64,000 nt of DNA, from NCBI GenBank assembly GCA_026826555.1, contig JAKSZT010054215.1, positions 28,510,199-28,574,198 of the forward strand. Reading direction: 5' to 3'. The position numbers and the translations under genes were made by a program. Positions 48,383-59,099 of the stretch are shown here, piece by piece (within the stretch, counting starts at the first letter, position 1; each line of letters starts with the position of its first letter). This stretch comes from Tolypeutes matacus. Lineage: Eukaryota; Chordata; Mammalia; Cingulata; Chlamyphoridae. The notes below the pieces were generated by a model. It did not search any database, was not told the DNA's origin, and saw only the letters and a list, made by a program, of their open reading frames with translations.

Positions 48383-48561
48383 GGGGAGCAGATATAGCTC
48401 AAGTAGTGAGCGCTTCCCATGTATGAGGTCCTGGGTTCAATACCGGGTACCTCCTAAAACATAAAAAAAAAAACTTCTGCTGTGATTGTACACTTTAGAT
48501 GGACTGTATAGTTTATGATTACATTTCAATAAAATTGATTGTTAAAAATAAAAAAAAAAAA
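48383..48561 (+). mobile_element. DAS SINE monomer joined to an L1-like 3' tail
   Basis: A DAS unit (48383-48473, A11 tail) is followed at once by 'gtgattgtacactttagatg ... catttcaataaaattg' and a second A-rich tail (48542-48561). That last part is the terminal 75 bp of an L1-like 3' end. Confidence 0.75.
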
Positions 48562-49055
48562 AGCCTAAAACAAAAACAAAAAAAATTTAGATTAAGTCTC
48601 TAGGTCAAGAATAACAATTTGGATGGCATACAGATCCAGGTAACATCAAATGTCACCCTAAACATTAGCTACAAAATCCATATATATTTTCATCACTTTT
48701 TGAAATTTATACTCTTTGTCAAAATATAAATATATAATATACAGTCATAATCAAAACAGTGACTTTCAAATAAAATGGTTACCTTTTTATAAAATCAAAT
48801 GTAGACTACCTTTTATTATTTATTGTGAATTTTTTCTCTAATCTTGAGCCTCACTAAACAACTATAGGTTTTAGTGTTATAGTATTTGTATTTTAAAAGA
48901 TGGCTGTTTAGGTTGTCTGAAATATACCAACATAAATTATAATTTATTTTAGTTTAAGCTTAATATAAAATTCGATATAGTTTAGAAAAGCTTAATTTTA
49001 TATGAAATTAAATATGAATTATGCCTAAACACCATCACAGTGTGAGTTTTTAATT

Positions 49056-49237
49056 TTTTTTTTTTTAAAGATTTTATTTATTTATTCATTTATCCCCCCC
49101 TTGCTGCTTGTGCTCACTGGGTCAGCTAACCACGCCGTGCGGGCGGGCTTGCCTTCACCAGGAGGCCCGGGAAACCAAACCCAGGGCCTCCCATATGGTA
49201 AACGGGAGCCCTACTGATTGAGCCACAGCCGCTTCCC
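49056..49237 (-). mobile_element. Young full-length DAS SINE, minus strand
   Basis: Perfect 14-bp TSD GTGAGTTTTTAATT at 49042-49055 and 49238-49251. The body is nearly identical to the copies at 18125 and 61698. Confidence 0.97.
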
Positions 49238-49799
49238 GTGAGTTTTTAATTGACAAAAGAAATTCTCAAGCAGTAAATGAGTTATCCTTTATGGATTTTT
49301 AAATGTTTTCATGACAAATATTTTGAAAGACAAAAATATTATACATGAACACCTGCTTTCTCAGGAATAGTTATTGAGCAAGGGCATGTTTTAATTCCCA
49401 AGAGAATGAGCAACTTCTACAATAGCAGAACCCAACATTTCCTATTAATTTATGGTAACAGTTTTATCAGCATATCTTGCTTCTAAGCCTGACTTTCAAG
49501 TCTTTACAACTACCATGAAAAAGCTTACAAATCAGTGCTCAACGTGGATTATTTAAAGTTCCAATATTAGACGCCCGAGTTAGACTGATTTTTCTGTAAT
49601 TTTGCAAACCAGGTAACTTAGTATTGTTACCACAGAAGTGAGAACTCAACTAGTTAAGTGGCTCAGATTACAGTAATTACACAAAAGATAAAATAATTTT
49701 TTAAAAGACTGTTTCTCTCTTCTCTAACTTCCAGAATGCTTAGAAAATAAGGATGAAATGTATGGAAACAACCTTTGAATTAGCCTAACAACATTAACA

Positions 49800-50055
49800 A
49801 TGCTCAAGGGCCGTTAAGTGGGCGAGGGCTTTGAGTTCAGATTTCCTGAGTTTGAATCCAGGCTTTGTCACTTCAAATCTGTGATCCTGGCAAGTTACCT
49901 AACCTTCCAAAGACTTAGCTTCCTCACTTGTAAACTGGAGAGTTAGAGTACCAACAGCACCGCCTCAGGCGGTTGTTTTGCGACCCATGTAGAGAACTTA
50001 AAAGAGTGCCAGGCCCATAGCTAACAATTAATACCTGCTCCTATTGTTTTCACAT
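49800..50055. repeat. MIR SINE
   Basis: 'ttgagttcagatttcctgag', 'gagtttgaatccaggc' and 'gagtgccaggcccatagc' are typical MIR phrases. It lies 500 bp inside intron 1 from the promoter. Confidence 0.8.
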
Positions 50056-50559
50056 CATCAGCTGCAACACTAACATAACACAAATAACTGCTATTAACTG
50101 CTCTGCTAGAACTGACTGCCACAAACATCAGGCGGATAAATTAACAGACACATGTTTTTGTAAATAATCACTTCTGTTGAGGGTTATTATTTTAGTCATG
50201 CTTCTCACCAAAGGCAACGTAAAAATCTTCTAGAATTATGGCCGGAACCCAGAAAGTCAAATCCAGAAACATAAATGTAACACCACGCAAGCAAAGTTGA
50301 TGGTTATTGCGAGCATCAGAGAAACACCTGCCAATCCCAGTCCACGGATGCAATTTGCTATGAATGGGCGGAACTGTTTCAATCGTAGAACTTTCTAGGT
50401 GCAGCAATCTCCTTCCTTTAAAATGAGGAACAAACGCACAAAATGCATAACTCATGTCAGTAATTCATCACCGCTAAAAAGAGATCTATTTCCTAATGGG
50501 GTTTCGAGCCACAAAATCCGCATTTAAGGGGCGCAGAAGAGAGAAAAAGGAGAGAGAAT

Positions 50560-51480
50560 CGAGTTTTGGGAGGACACTGGGCCTCACGCCCGAGAGGGGA
50601 CGGGGCGGCGGGGCTGGGGAGCGCCCTGGGACCCGCAAGTCAGGAAACCGGAAAATCGCACCCCAAAAACGCGCGCCGGCAGAAGCGCTGCGAATCGTCG
50701 ATCTGGGGGTCCCCGCGACCCCCGCTCTCAGTCCGGCCTCAGGGCGCCCCTTCCCATCACATCCTCCACCCAACCCCACTCCGCCTAGCGAGGACCAATG
50801 CCGGGTGCGGCGCGGAAGCCGGCGGCGAGGAGGCAGGAGGCCGGCGCCGCGCCCTCCCGGGGCTCCCGGGTCGCCCGCAGCCGCGCGTCGCGCGGAGCCT
50901 TACCCCGAGTCTCGCCCCGAGACAGGCGGTGCTGCCGGCGAAGAGGCCGCGGCCCTGCGCCCACGCAGGCGATGCTCCGCTCCTTCCCCGCCCGCCCTTC
51001 CCTTCTCCGAGCTTCCCCGCGGCCGATGCCAGCTCCGGCTCGCCGGGCGCGGGCGCGAGCGACCTGGCGAGCGAGCCTGGAAGGAGCCCTGGTGCGCGGA
51101 GAGAGCCGCGAGGAGGGCGCCCGGCGGAAGGCCCGCGCCGCCCAAGGCGGGGACTGACGGGCACGCCGGCCAATGCGGAGGCAGGAACCCGAGCCGAGGG
51201 GCGGGGCTCCGCCGGGCAGCCCGGCCCGCGCTTCGGGTTCCTGCCCTGGCAGGACCTTCCTCCAGTTCCTTGAGGTTACGGTTTTGAGGGTGAGCGCGCG
51301 ACCGTGTGGATGCAATCCTGCGGAATGTGAGAGGCGCCGGGTCGAGTAGGAGAAGTTCGAACCCGCGACGCCTGTCACGCCACGAAAAGAGCCGAGGCTG
51401 GATAACCCGGGACCCCGCGGGGCGGGGGTTTGGTGTGTGATGGCTGCAGGCTCGCGCCGTGCGCAGGCGCGGGCGGGATC
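50560..51480 (-). promoter_or_regulatory. CpG-island promoter of ME2
   Basis: About 0.9 kb of very GC-rich, CpG-dense DNA in an otherwise AT-rich window marks a housekeeping promoter. Visible elements include a GC box (GGGGCGGGGC at 51198-51207), CCAAT motifs at 50795-50799 and 51170-51174, and TGCGCAGGCGC at 51460-51470. The last is one base from the NRF-1 consensus, a factor typical of nuclear genes for mitochondrial proteins. No TATA box is evident. The island contains the predicted exon 1 donor of ME2. The exact start site and direction of every transcript cannot be read from sequence, and a divergent transcript toward higher coordinates is possible. Confidence 0.85.
50904..51100 (-). other. 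ME2: Predicted ME2 exon 1 (5' UTR, non-coding)
   Basis: Reading the minus strand through the CpG island, the best splice donor is ...CTCGGG|GTAAGG with gt at 50903-50902. The exon would run from an unknown start near 51.0-51.1 kb to 50904. It carries no ME2 start codon; that lies in the next exon, 25 kb away. A non-coding or nearly non-coding first exon in a CpG island is what I remember for mammalian ME2. The donor is inferred from consensus only, so the boundary is provisional and the upper end is a guess. Confidence 0.5.
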
Positions 51481-52935
51481 TGGGGGGCTGTGGAAGGATA
51501 CCAGCCTCGGAGCTGGAGGAGGCCAGAGGAAGGCTGGGAGTTTATGTCCATCCTGAACAACCAAAGGAGGAAGGGAGAAGATGGAGAACAGAATTAGTAC
51601 CTGGATACTGGGCGGGAGAATGGAGAGGGGAAGAGAGGACCCAGGAAATACCAAGCCTCCGCACTGAAGAAATTTTGTTTCTGAGCTACAGTGTCTTGGC
51701 CCATAGATTTCATTTTGTTGTTTGTAATGGAAGATTGGATGTGAAGGGCTTGCTCTTCTTTGCCCCTCTTCATAGCTGCTGGCACAATTACTGGCCGGCA
51801 GGGAGTTTACTAATCATCCTTACCGTCGCAATCCCCATAAATACATGTTCAAAGAGCTTTGAAAGGAGGAAACAGGATGACAAACATGCAAGGGCTTTGG
51901 AAAGTTAAAAGCATAGAAGTGCAAAATATTCTAGTTCAGGCTCCATGCCTGGCATGTAGATGGTGTTCAACAAATAACAATTTCCATTTGCTCAGTGATT
52001 ATTTGCTAGGCATTGCTCGAAGGGCTTCTCATGTATATTTTGAAATCATATATTGAAATCACTTAATTGCTACAGCAGACTGAGAACTTAGAGATTGAGT
52101 TGCCCAGCAGTACCACTAATAAGAGGAAAGAGGATACAAACCATGCTGTATAAACTCTCTTGAGTGTTTTTGAATATTTTTATGTACAGTATGAAGTCTT
52201 GAAAAGACCAGAAAGGACAGGTGAATCATTATATCACCCCCTGCCATCCCCCAAACCAGGGAAGGCCTTCCTCCCTGTAAATTGTCTAATAGAATCCTCT
52301 TCTTAACTGGAAAACAAATTCTAATCTCACCTTTTCAGGGATCGCTGGTGTAATATTGTGTAAATGCATATTGGAATCCCCTACCTGAGAGGGTTAAAGC
52401 AAATACTGAGGCCCAGCCTCAGTCAACCAATTAAAATTAAATTAAACTTGATTTGTTAAAAAAAAAAAAAAAATTAACAGATATACATCCTCATAAATAC
52501 CATACATGACATATTGCTTCATAAATGCAAGAATATTATCTGTAATGTCTATAACAGAAATAATATATTTTAAAATAATAAGTTATAATTTAAAGAAATT
52601 TCTTATGTAATATCTATAATAGAAATAATATATTTTAAAATAATAAATTATAATTTTTTAAAAAAGAATGAAATTTCTTATGTGGGACCCCAGCTCCAGG
52701 ATTTTTTTTTAGGGTTCAATGTGTTGTGCTGTTCCATGGATATCTTTTTTTAAATTTTTACTCTAGTAGCATATGTACAACCTAAAATTTCCCCTTTTAC
52801 CACATTCAAATATATAATTCAGTGCTGTTACTTACATTCTCAGTGCTGTACTGCCATTACTACCATCCATTACCAAAACTTTTCCATTGTTCTAAATAGA
52901 AATGTTGTGCACTTAACCCAGTATTTTTTTAAACA
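51480..52935. other. Upstream flank of ME2
   Basis: No gene is recognised. A weak MIR-like stretch lies at about 51950-52080. AT-rich DNA follows, including two near-copies of a phrase of about 36 bp around 'aataatatattttaaaataat' (about 52555-52590 and 52615-52650). The 149-aa ORF starting at 51459 is a run-on from the CpG island. Confidence 0.65.
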
Positions 52936-54000
52936 AATCAGTTTTATTGATACATATTAATAAAGCATACAATTCATCCAAAATATACAATCAATGGTAT
53001 TTGGTTTAATCACATAGTTGTACTTTCATCACTTCAATCATTATTAAAGCATTTTCTTTATTTCAATAATAATAAAAAAGACAAACAAGAAAATTATTCA
53101 CTTCTCAATGTCCCTATGCTTCCCCTGCTATACATAACTGCTATTTATGGCTATTCTTGCACAATTATTTATTAAGCAATTTTGTTGAGATATATTCACA
53201 TGCCATATGATGTATCCAAAGTGTATAATCAATGGCTTTTAGTATAATCACAATGTTGTGCATTTCATCTCCACAAAAAAGTTTAGAACAATTTCATTAC
53301 TCCAAAAAGAAAATTCCCACACCCCTTAGCTTGCCTTCCCCAGCCCTAAATAACCACTAATCTAATTTCATCATTATAAATTGATTTATATTTACATTTT
53401 ATATAAATGGAATCATACAATTTGTAGTACTCTGTCTGATTTCTTTCACTTAGCATAATGCTTTTTGTCTGATATTAACATCTTGTGTAACATACATTTG
53501 TTCAGTTTCAAAGAAAGATGATCTTGTGTATGCAATTTTACCCATATTCATATTTCACATGTGGTTTTACTATGCTATATAGTCCCATGTTACATTTTTT
53601 AGCTTTCCTTTTAGTAACATACACGACCTTAGTTAGACTTTCCGTTTAAACCCCTTTCATACCCACATAATAGTACTGCTAGTTATAAACCTTATGTTGG
53701 GCTTTCACCTTTTCTATTCATTTCCAAAGATGAACACACATCCTTTTTACCAATTCTGCACAAGTTACCCCTCAGCTTTCCATTCTCTAACCTCATTCTA
53801 TTTTCTGGTGACCCATATTCAAGTTATTAACTCCATGAGATTACACAATGTGTTTAGTTCATAGTAGCAAAATATTTGTCCTTTTGTGTCTGACTTACTT
53901 CACTCAGCATGTCCTCCAGGTTCATCCATGTTGTCATATGCTTTACGATTTCATTTCTTCTTTTTTTGGGTGGGTGTTTTTATTTTTATTTTTTTATTTT

Positions 54001-54802
54001 TTAAAAGATACTTAGATTACATAAATGTTACATAAAAAAATATAGGGATTTCCCATATTCCCCACTCCCTACCCCTCCCACACTTTCCCACATTAGCAAC
54101 ATCCTTCATTAATGTGATACATTTGTTAAAATTTATCGACACATTGGAGCATTGCCACTAAGTGGATTATAATTTACATTGTAGTTTAAACTCTCTCCCA
54201 CACATTTTTGTAAGTTATGAAAAGATATATAATGGCCTGTAACCCCACTGCAACATCATTCAGGACAATTCCAATGTCCTGAAAGTGCCACGATATTACA
54301 ACTATATATATGTATTTTTAAAGATACTTAGGTTACATAAAAAATATAAGGGAGGGAAGCGGATGTGGCTCAAGTGATTGAGCTCCCGCCTATCACATGG
54401 GAGGTCAGTGATTCGGTTCCCAGTACCTGCTAAAGAAGAAGTGAGCTGGCATGCTGTCAGTCATGGCAAGCTGACACAGCAAGATGGCACAACAAGAGAC
54501 ACAATAAGAAAAACATAATGAGATACAACAAAGCAGGGAACAGAGGTTCCCAGCGCCTCCTAAAGTAGACGAGCAAGACAGCAAACTGCAATGGGCAGGC
54601 ACGGCAGGCTGATGCAACAAGATGGCGCAACAAGAGACATGGGTGGAAAAGTATAATGAGAGGCACAGCAAAGCAGGGAACAGAGTTGGCTCAAGCCATT
54701 AGGCACTTCCCTCCCATATCGGGGTCCCTGGTTCGGTTCCCGGTGCCTTCTAAGGAAACAAGACGAACAGACACAGCAAGTGCAAACAACGAAGGGGTGG
54801 GG

Positions 54803-54837
<35 letters not shown>

Positions 54838-55090
54838 AGGGATTCCCATATGCCCTGCTCCCCACAACTCACACATTTTCCCACATTAACAACCTCCGTC
54901 ATTAGTGTGGTACATTTGTTGCAATTGATGAGCACATTTTGGAGCATTGCCACTAAGCATAGATTAAAGTTTATATTGTAGTTTACACTCTTTCCCACCC
55001 AATTCTGTAGGTTATAGCAAGATATATAATGGCCTTTATCTGTCATTGCAATGACAATTTACAATTCCTGAAAATGCCCTCACATTACAC
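54001..55090 (-). repeat. Tandem duplication (about 300-bp unit) in a LINE 3' region
   Basis: Unit 1 (54001-54305) and unit 2 (54313-55090, minus the SINE at 54354-54833) share in order 'aagatacttag', 'ttcccacatta', 'ttggagcattgccactaag', 'attgtagttta' and 'agatatataatggcct'. The units are diverged by perhaps 15-20 percent by eye. Confidence 0.85.
54354..54833 (+). mobile_element. DAS SINE with three modules
   Basis: A 480-bp element. It has a complete head (54354-54430), a partial second module (about 54540-54660 repeats the linker of the first: 'gatggcacaacaagagac' / 'gatggcgcaacaagagac', 'caaagcagggaacagag') and a third unit at about 54680-54760, then A19 and TA repeats. TSD TATAAGGGA at 54345-54353 and 54834-54842. 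Confidence 0.9.
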
Positions 55091-57407
55091 CTGTTTTTCC
55101 TTCTCCCTGCCCTCAGAACCTCCAGTGGCCACTGTCTCCACATCCATTGCTAGAATCACAATAACTCTATAGTAGAATACTACTAAGTCTGCTTTAGTCC
55201 ATAGTTCATTCCTCAATCCTGAGGATTCTGGGATGGTGATGCCCACTTCACCTATAATTGAGAGGGGGCTGTGATCCATTAGGGCCGATGGATGGTACTC
55301 TCTTGCTTGCAGTTGTAGACTCTCTTGGTTCCTTGGTATGATAGTTGTCCATCATTGTCTCCTTGTTGGTTGTCCTGGGTGAGACCAATGAACTGGAGAG
55401 TAGGTGTTGCAACTCGATTGAGATTCGAGGCCCAGCTGGCACATGGACAGGCCAAAGATTTAAGTCTCTTGGACATACACCTACCAACTCTAGTACTAAT
55501 TATAGGTTCAAACAGAAGAACAGAAGAGCCATGTGTAGGGAAACCACAACTGAGTCCAACTCTGTCACCTTGGGGACCATAAATTCCAAAGTAGGGCCCA
55601 CTGGCAAGGCACCAAACTCCTGAGCTATCTGCCCTGCCTATAGTGTCTGGATGTCTTCAGAGCCCTCAGGAGCCCCACTATTTGGGGCAGTAACTACTTT
55701 GGCAGTCAATGAGATCCTGCTGAGATGTGCATAAGCATAACCTCTGGAGTGACCTCCCAACTCACTTTGAAGTCTCTTAGTCATATAAAGTCATTTGTCT
55801 TTACCTTTTCCCCCTTTTGGTCAAGGCCTTTTTCCAGTTGCATTGCTACTTGGTGCTAGGTAGTAACCCCTTGGTACCAGGGAGTCTCATCCTTGGGGGT
55901 CATGTCCCACGCTGGGGGGAAGGTAATGAATTTGTATGCTGAGTTAGGCTTAGAGAGAGGCCACATCTGAGCAAAAGGAGGTTCCAAGGAGGCAACTCTT
56001 AGGTACCCGATAATACTAGGCTAAGTTTCCATTTCAAGAGTAAAGTTTCATAAGCACAGTCATCAATATCAAGGGCCCGTCAATGGACCATCCTCCTTCA
56101 CTAGTTGTTGCCCCTGTACTCAGGAGATTCTTGGTGTTCCATTAGAGAATGTGGCAGAGCTCCCCAGAATGGGAATTTGGTATTCCTTCAGTTATTTTGT
56201 GAATCTCCACCCACTGTGACAATGCCCCATGAACATTTGAACACATTTACATGTATGCCCAGGTGAGCTTTCTCCCATGGTCCTCCACATTTCTTCTTAC
56301 AGGTGCATATTCCATGTGTATACGCCACCGTTTGTTTACCCATTCATCTGATGATGGTCATCGGGGTTGTCTCCAACATTTCACAATCATAAATAATACC
56401 ACTGTGACATTGGTGTGTGATGTTTGTTTGTGTCACTGCGCTCAGTTCTTCTGGGTATATACTTAGTATCACATGGCAATCTATATTTAACTTCTTTAGG
56501 AACTGCCAAACAGTCCTCCACTATGGCTGTACCATTCTACATTCCCACCAACAGTGAATAAGTGTTCCAGTCTCTCCACATCCTCTCCAACGCTTGTAGT
56601 TCTCTGTCTTTTTAATAGTGGCCATTCTAATAGGTGTGAAATGATATCTCACTGTAGCTTGATTTACATTTCCCTAATCGCTAGTGAAGTTGAACATTTT
56701 TTCATGTGTCTGTGTGTTGTTTTTTTTTTTGTTGTTGTTGTTTTTGCCATTTGTATTTCTTATATGGACAAGTATCTATTCAAGTCTTTTGCCTATTTTT
56801 TAACCAGGTCATTTGTCTTTTTATTGCTGAGTTGTAGCATCTCTTTATATATCATGGATGTTAAACCTTATCAGACATGTAATTTCCAAACATTTTCTCC
56901 CATTGAGTTGGCTGCCTTTTCACCCTTTTGACAAAGTTCTGTCAGGTGCAAAAGTGTTTAATTTTGAGAAGGTCACATGCTTTGGGTGTAAGGTCCAAGA
57001 AACCACCACCTACCACAAGGTCTTTAAGATGTTTCCTTACATTTACATCTAGTAGTTTTATGGTCCTGGCTTTTATATTTAGGACTTTGATCCATTTTGA
57101 GTGGATTCTTTTATAGGGTGTGAGATAGGAGTCCTCTTTCATTCTTTTGGTTATGGATATCCAGTTCTCCTAGCACCATTTGTTGTAGAGACTAGAATCC
57201 AGTATTTTTAATAGCTCTAATGTATCTCTGTTTTATATACTTCTTATATAGTTTATTATGAACTCCATGAGTCTAGAGATTTTAAAAAAGTATTTCTCTC
57301 TGTACTCCCTCCCAAATAAGGCCATAGGATTAATTCTTAATTAAAGGACAAGAACATCTGTTTTATTTGGGCAGGTGTATCAATGTCGATGTCTTTCTTG
57401 CTTGGAG

Positions 57408-57600
57408 AGGTTCTCAAAGTGTGTTCCTGAACCAGCAGCAGCAGCAGCATAATCAACTGGGAACTTAATAGAAATGCACATTCTCAGGCTCCACCCAGAC
57501 CGACTAAATCAGAAACTCTGGAGTTGGGCCAGAACAATCTGCATTTTAACAAGCCTCCAGGTGATTCAGATGCACACTCATGTTCAAGAACCACTGTCAA
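57408..57600. mobile_element. MER5A-like DNA transposon, nearly full length
   Basis: 'gagaggttctcaaagtgtg', 'aatgcacattctcaggc' and 'gttcaagaaccactgtc' give both MER5A ends. An expanded (CAG)n run lies inside at 57436-57450. Confidence 0.8.
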
Positions 57601-57879
57601 GAAGCAGTCCTAAGAGTGTAATTTATTTTTCTGCATTTATCAAGCAATCCTAAGAGTGCAATTAATTTTTCTGAGTAAAATTTCTTGCTGAAAAGAACTA
57701 ATTAGGAAGCAGCAATGAAAAAGACACAATACATGCCCCCAAGGAGTCTACATTATTACAAAGCATTTACTCCTATAAGTAAAATAAAAATTAATGTGTT
57801 AAGTATTTACAGGTGAAGTGACATGATCATAATGTCTTAGATTTGCTTTAGATTTTTCTAGGAAAAAAATGTGAATAGA

Positions 57880-58010
57880 GGAAACAAGATTGGCTAAATA
57901 CCATTATTTATTAAAGCTGAGTGATATCGTATTTGGGAGTAATTATACTATATTCTCTACTTTTGTATGTAATTGAACATTTCAGTAAGGCTCTATGTAA
58001 AGAATAAGCT
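57880..58010 (+). mobile_element. Old LINE-1 3' end fragment
   Basis: 'attctctacttttgtatgta', 'attgaacatttcagtaa' are typical of old L1M/L1ME 3' termini. Confidence 0.5.
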
Positions 58011-58149
58011 CAAAGTACAGTAGTAGTTCCAAAGAAGGGATCACTTCTTAAACTTGGACTATCTTAGAAAGTTTTGTGGAGGACAGGAAATCAGAACAAG
58101 CCTTTACTTAATTAGGTTCCTTAAGTAATATATTACCTGCACAGGCCTG

Positions 58150-58445
58150 GAAATTCTTATCCATAATCCTGAAATCCAAACTTTTTTTTTGTAATTTTGG
58201 TAATGCCAGAATTTATTTGGTGACAAATAAGAATTTGTCACAAGACCATTTATGGTCTTTATTTCTTCAATGTAATGTGAATATTCATCTTTTTCCTGCA
58301 GAAATAGAAATGTGTCTATGAGGAGCTATCCCAGATCCTACTGCGGGTATCATATAATATATAGTATATGCCACCTACACTGTTTGCCCAAATTCAAAAT
58401 TTTCTCAATTTTGAAACTTGGCTGGCTCCAAGGGTTTCAGATAAA
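58150..58445. mobile_element. Tigger/MER2-like DNA transposon relic
   Basis: Ends resemble an inverted pair (tataatcctgaaatcc-like at left, 'aagggtttcagataa' at right), with the characteristic 'attttctcaattttgaaac' before the right end. Confidence 0.55.
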
Positions 58446-58664
58446 GAATTGTGAATCTCCATTTGTATGATCAAAAAGTGCAATCCCTTTTATGGTACAA
58501 GAAAGTAGGGAATGGTTATATGTAGTTTTCATTTCAATTTTGCTGAGATTAAGCAGACAACAGAAAGAATAGTTTATTATATTACTTAAAAAGCTACATT
58601 TATTGTGAATGAGAAACAATCACTATGATATTTTGTTACTCTAAGTACAGAAATTACTAATTCG

Positions 58665-58915
58665 ATGACTTATAAGAATTCAGCTTTTAAGGAGAAATTT
58701 GTGGTGATAGAAGTTAATAAGTGGTTACCTCTGGGAAAGGCTGAGAAGGTCATTCACGAGAGACCCTTCTGGGGGAGGGGAGCTGGAAACGTTTTATATC
58801 TCAATCTGGGCGATGTCTACATACGTAAAATTCATCAAGTTGTACCCTTGAAGTTTATGTACTGCTTGAATCCTATAGCCAGCCCAATAAATATGTAAAT
58901 AAACCCTTTGCACTG
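58665..58915 (+). mobile_element. Old LINE-1 3' UTR fragment
   Basis: 'agtggttacctctgggaaag', 'acgttttatatctcaatctg' and 'attcatcaagttgtaccc' follow the 3' UTR of old L1M elements. Confidence 0.7.
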
Positions 58916-59029
58916 TGCGTTGCTGTCCTACCCTGGATCTTGAAAGCCAGGCGGGGGGGGCCATTCATGGTACTCTAAGCTCTACCTCCCCTCCCCCCAC
59001 ACACCGCACCCCACCCCTTATGCCCGCAG

Positions 59030-59099
59030 GGCTGCCGGGACTGTTACTCAGAAGCTTTGTCAGAGTTGTCAAAATGCCCTGCAGACAATACAAACAAAG
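59030..59099 (+). other. Exon-like block upstream of the ME2 promoter
   Basis: A 70-bp segment bounded by a strong acceptor (long C/T tract from 58981, ending tgcccgcag) and a near-perfect donor (CAAAG|GTGAGT at 59100). It is open in the frame reading GCRDCYSEALSELSKC and onward. I recognise no protein. It could be a cryptic exon or part of a transcript running away from ME2. No expression evidence is available. Confidence 0.3.

Larger units (their letters stand above)
25452..50903 (-). other. ME2 intron 1
   Basis: A 25.4 kb first intron with many transposons, one solo LTR and one processed pseudogene, each listed. A MIR lies near 25790-25920. Stretches in which I recognise nothing are about 25930-27030, 27360-27730, 35380-35990, 36850-37580, 37660-38380, 39280-40210, 42560-44200, 48565-49040 and 50060-50550. 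Confidence 0.75.
53963..56287 (-). mobile_element. Younger LINE-1 3' portion nested in the old L1
   Basis: A T-rich end (tail) lies at the left, and 5'-truncated LINE sequence extends to the right. The 11-bp direct repeat CATTTCTTCTT at 53952-53962 and 56288-56298 is the likely target duplication. Its body is homologous to 5226-5735 and 47700-48340. Phrases such as 'gaggccacatctgagc' and 'ttggggtcatgtccca' occur near 55890-55975. Contains a tandem duplication and a DAS SINE. Confidence 0.75.
52935..57190 (-). mobile_element. Old LINE-1, minus strand, host of a nested LINE
   Basis: Two parts of one inverted L1 3' portion: 52935-53962 (3' UTR, homologous to 27735-28130) and 56288-57190 (ORF2 end, 'ccattcatctgatgatggtc', 'attcccaccaacagtgaata', 'gatccattttgagtgg'). 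The host reads across once 53963-56287 is removed. Confidence 0.8.

Noticed and set aside
50496..51654. Long open frames (263 and 235 codons on plus, 289 and 138 on minus) in the CpG island
   Set aside because: They overlap in several frames on both strands and are Arg/Pro/Ala/Gly-rich, the usual result of few stop codons in GC-rich DNA. None resembles a known protein.
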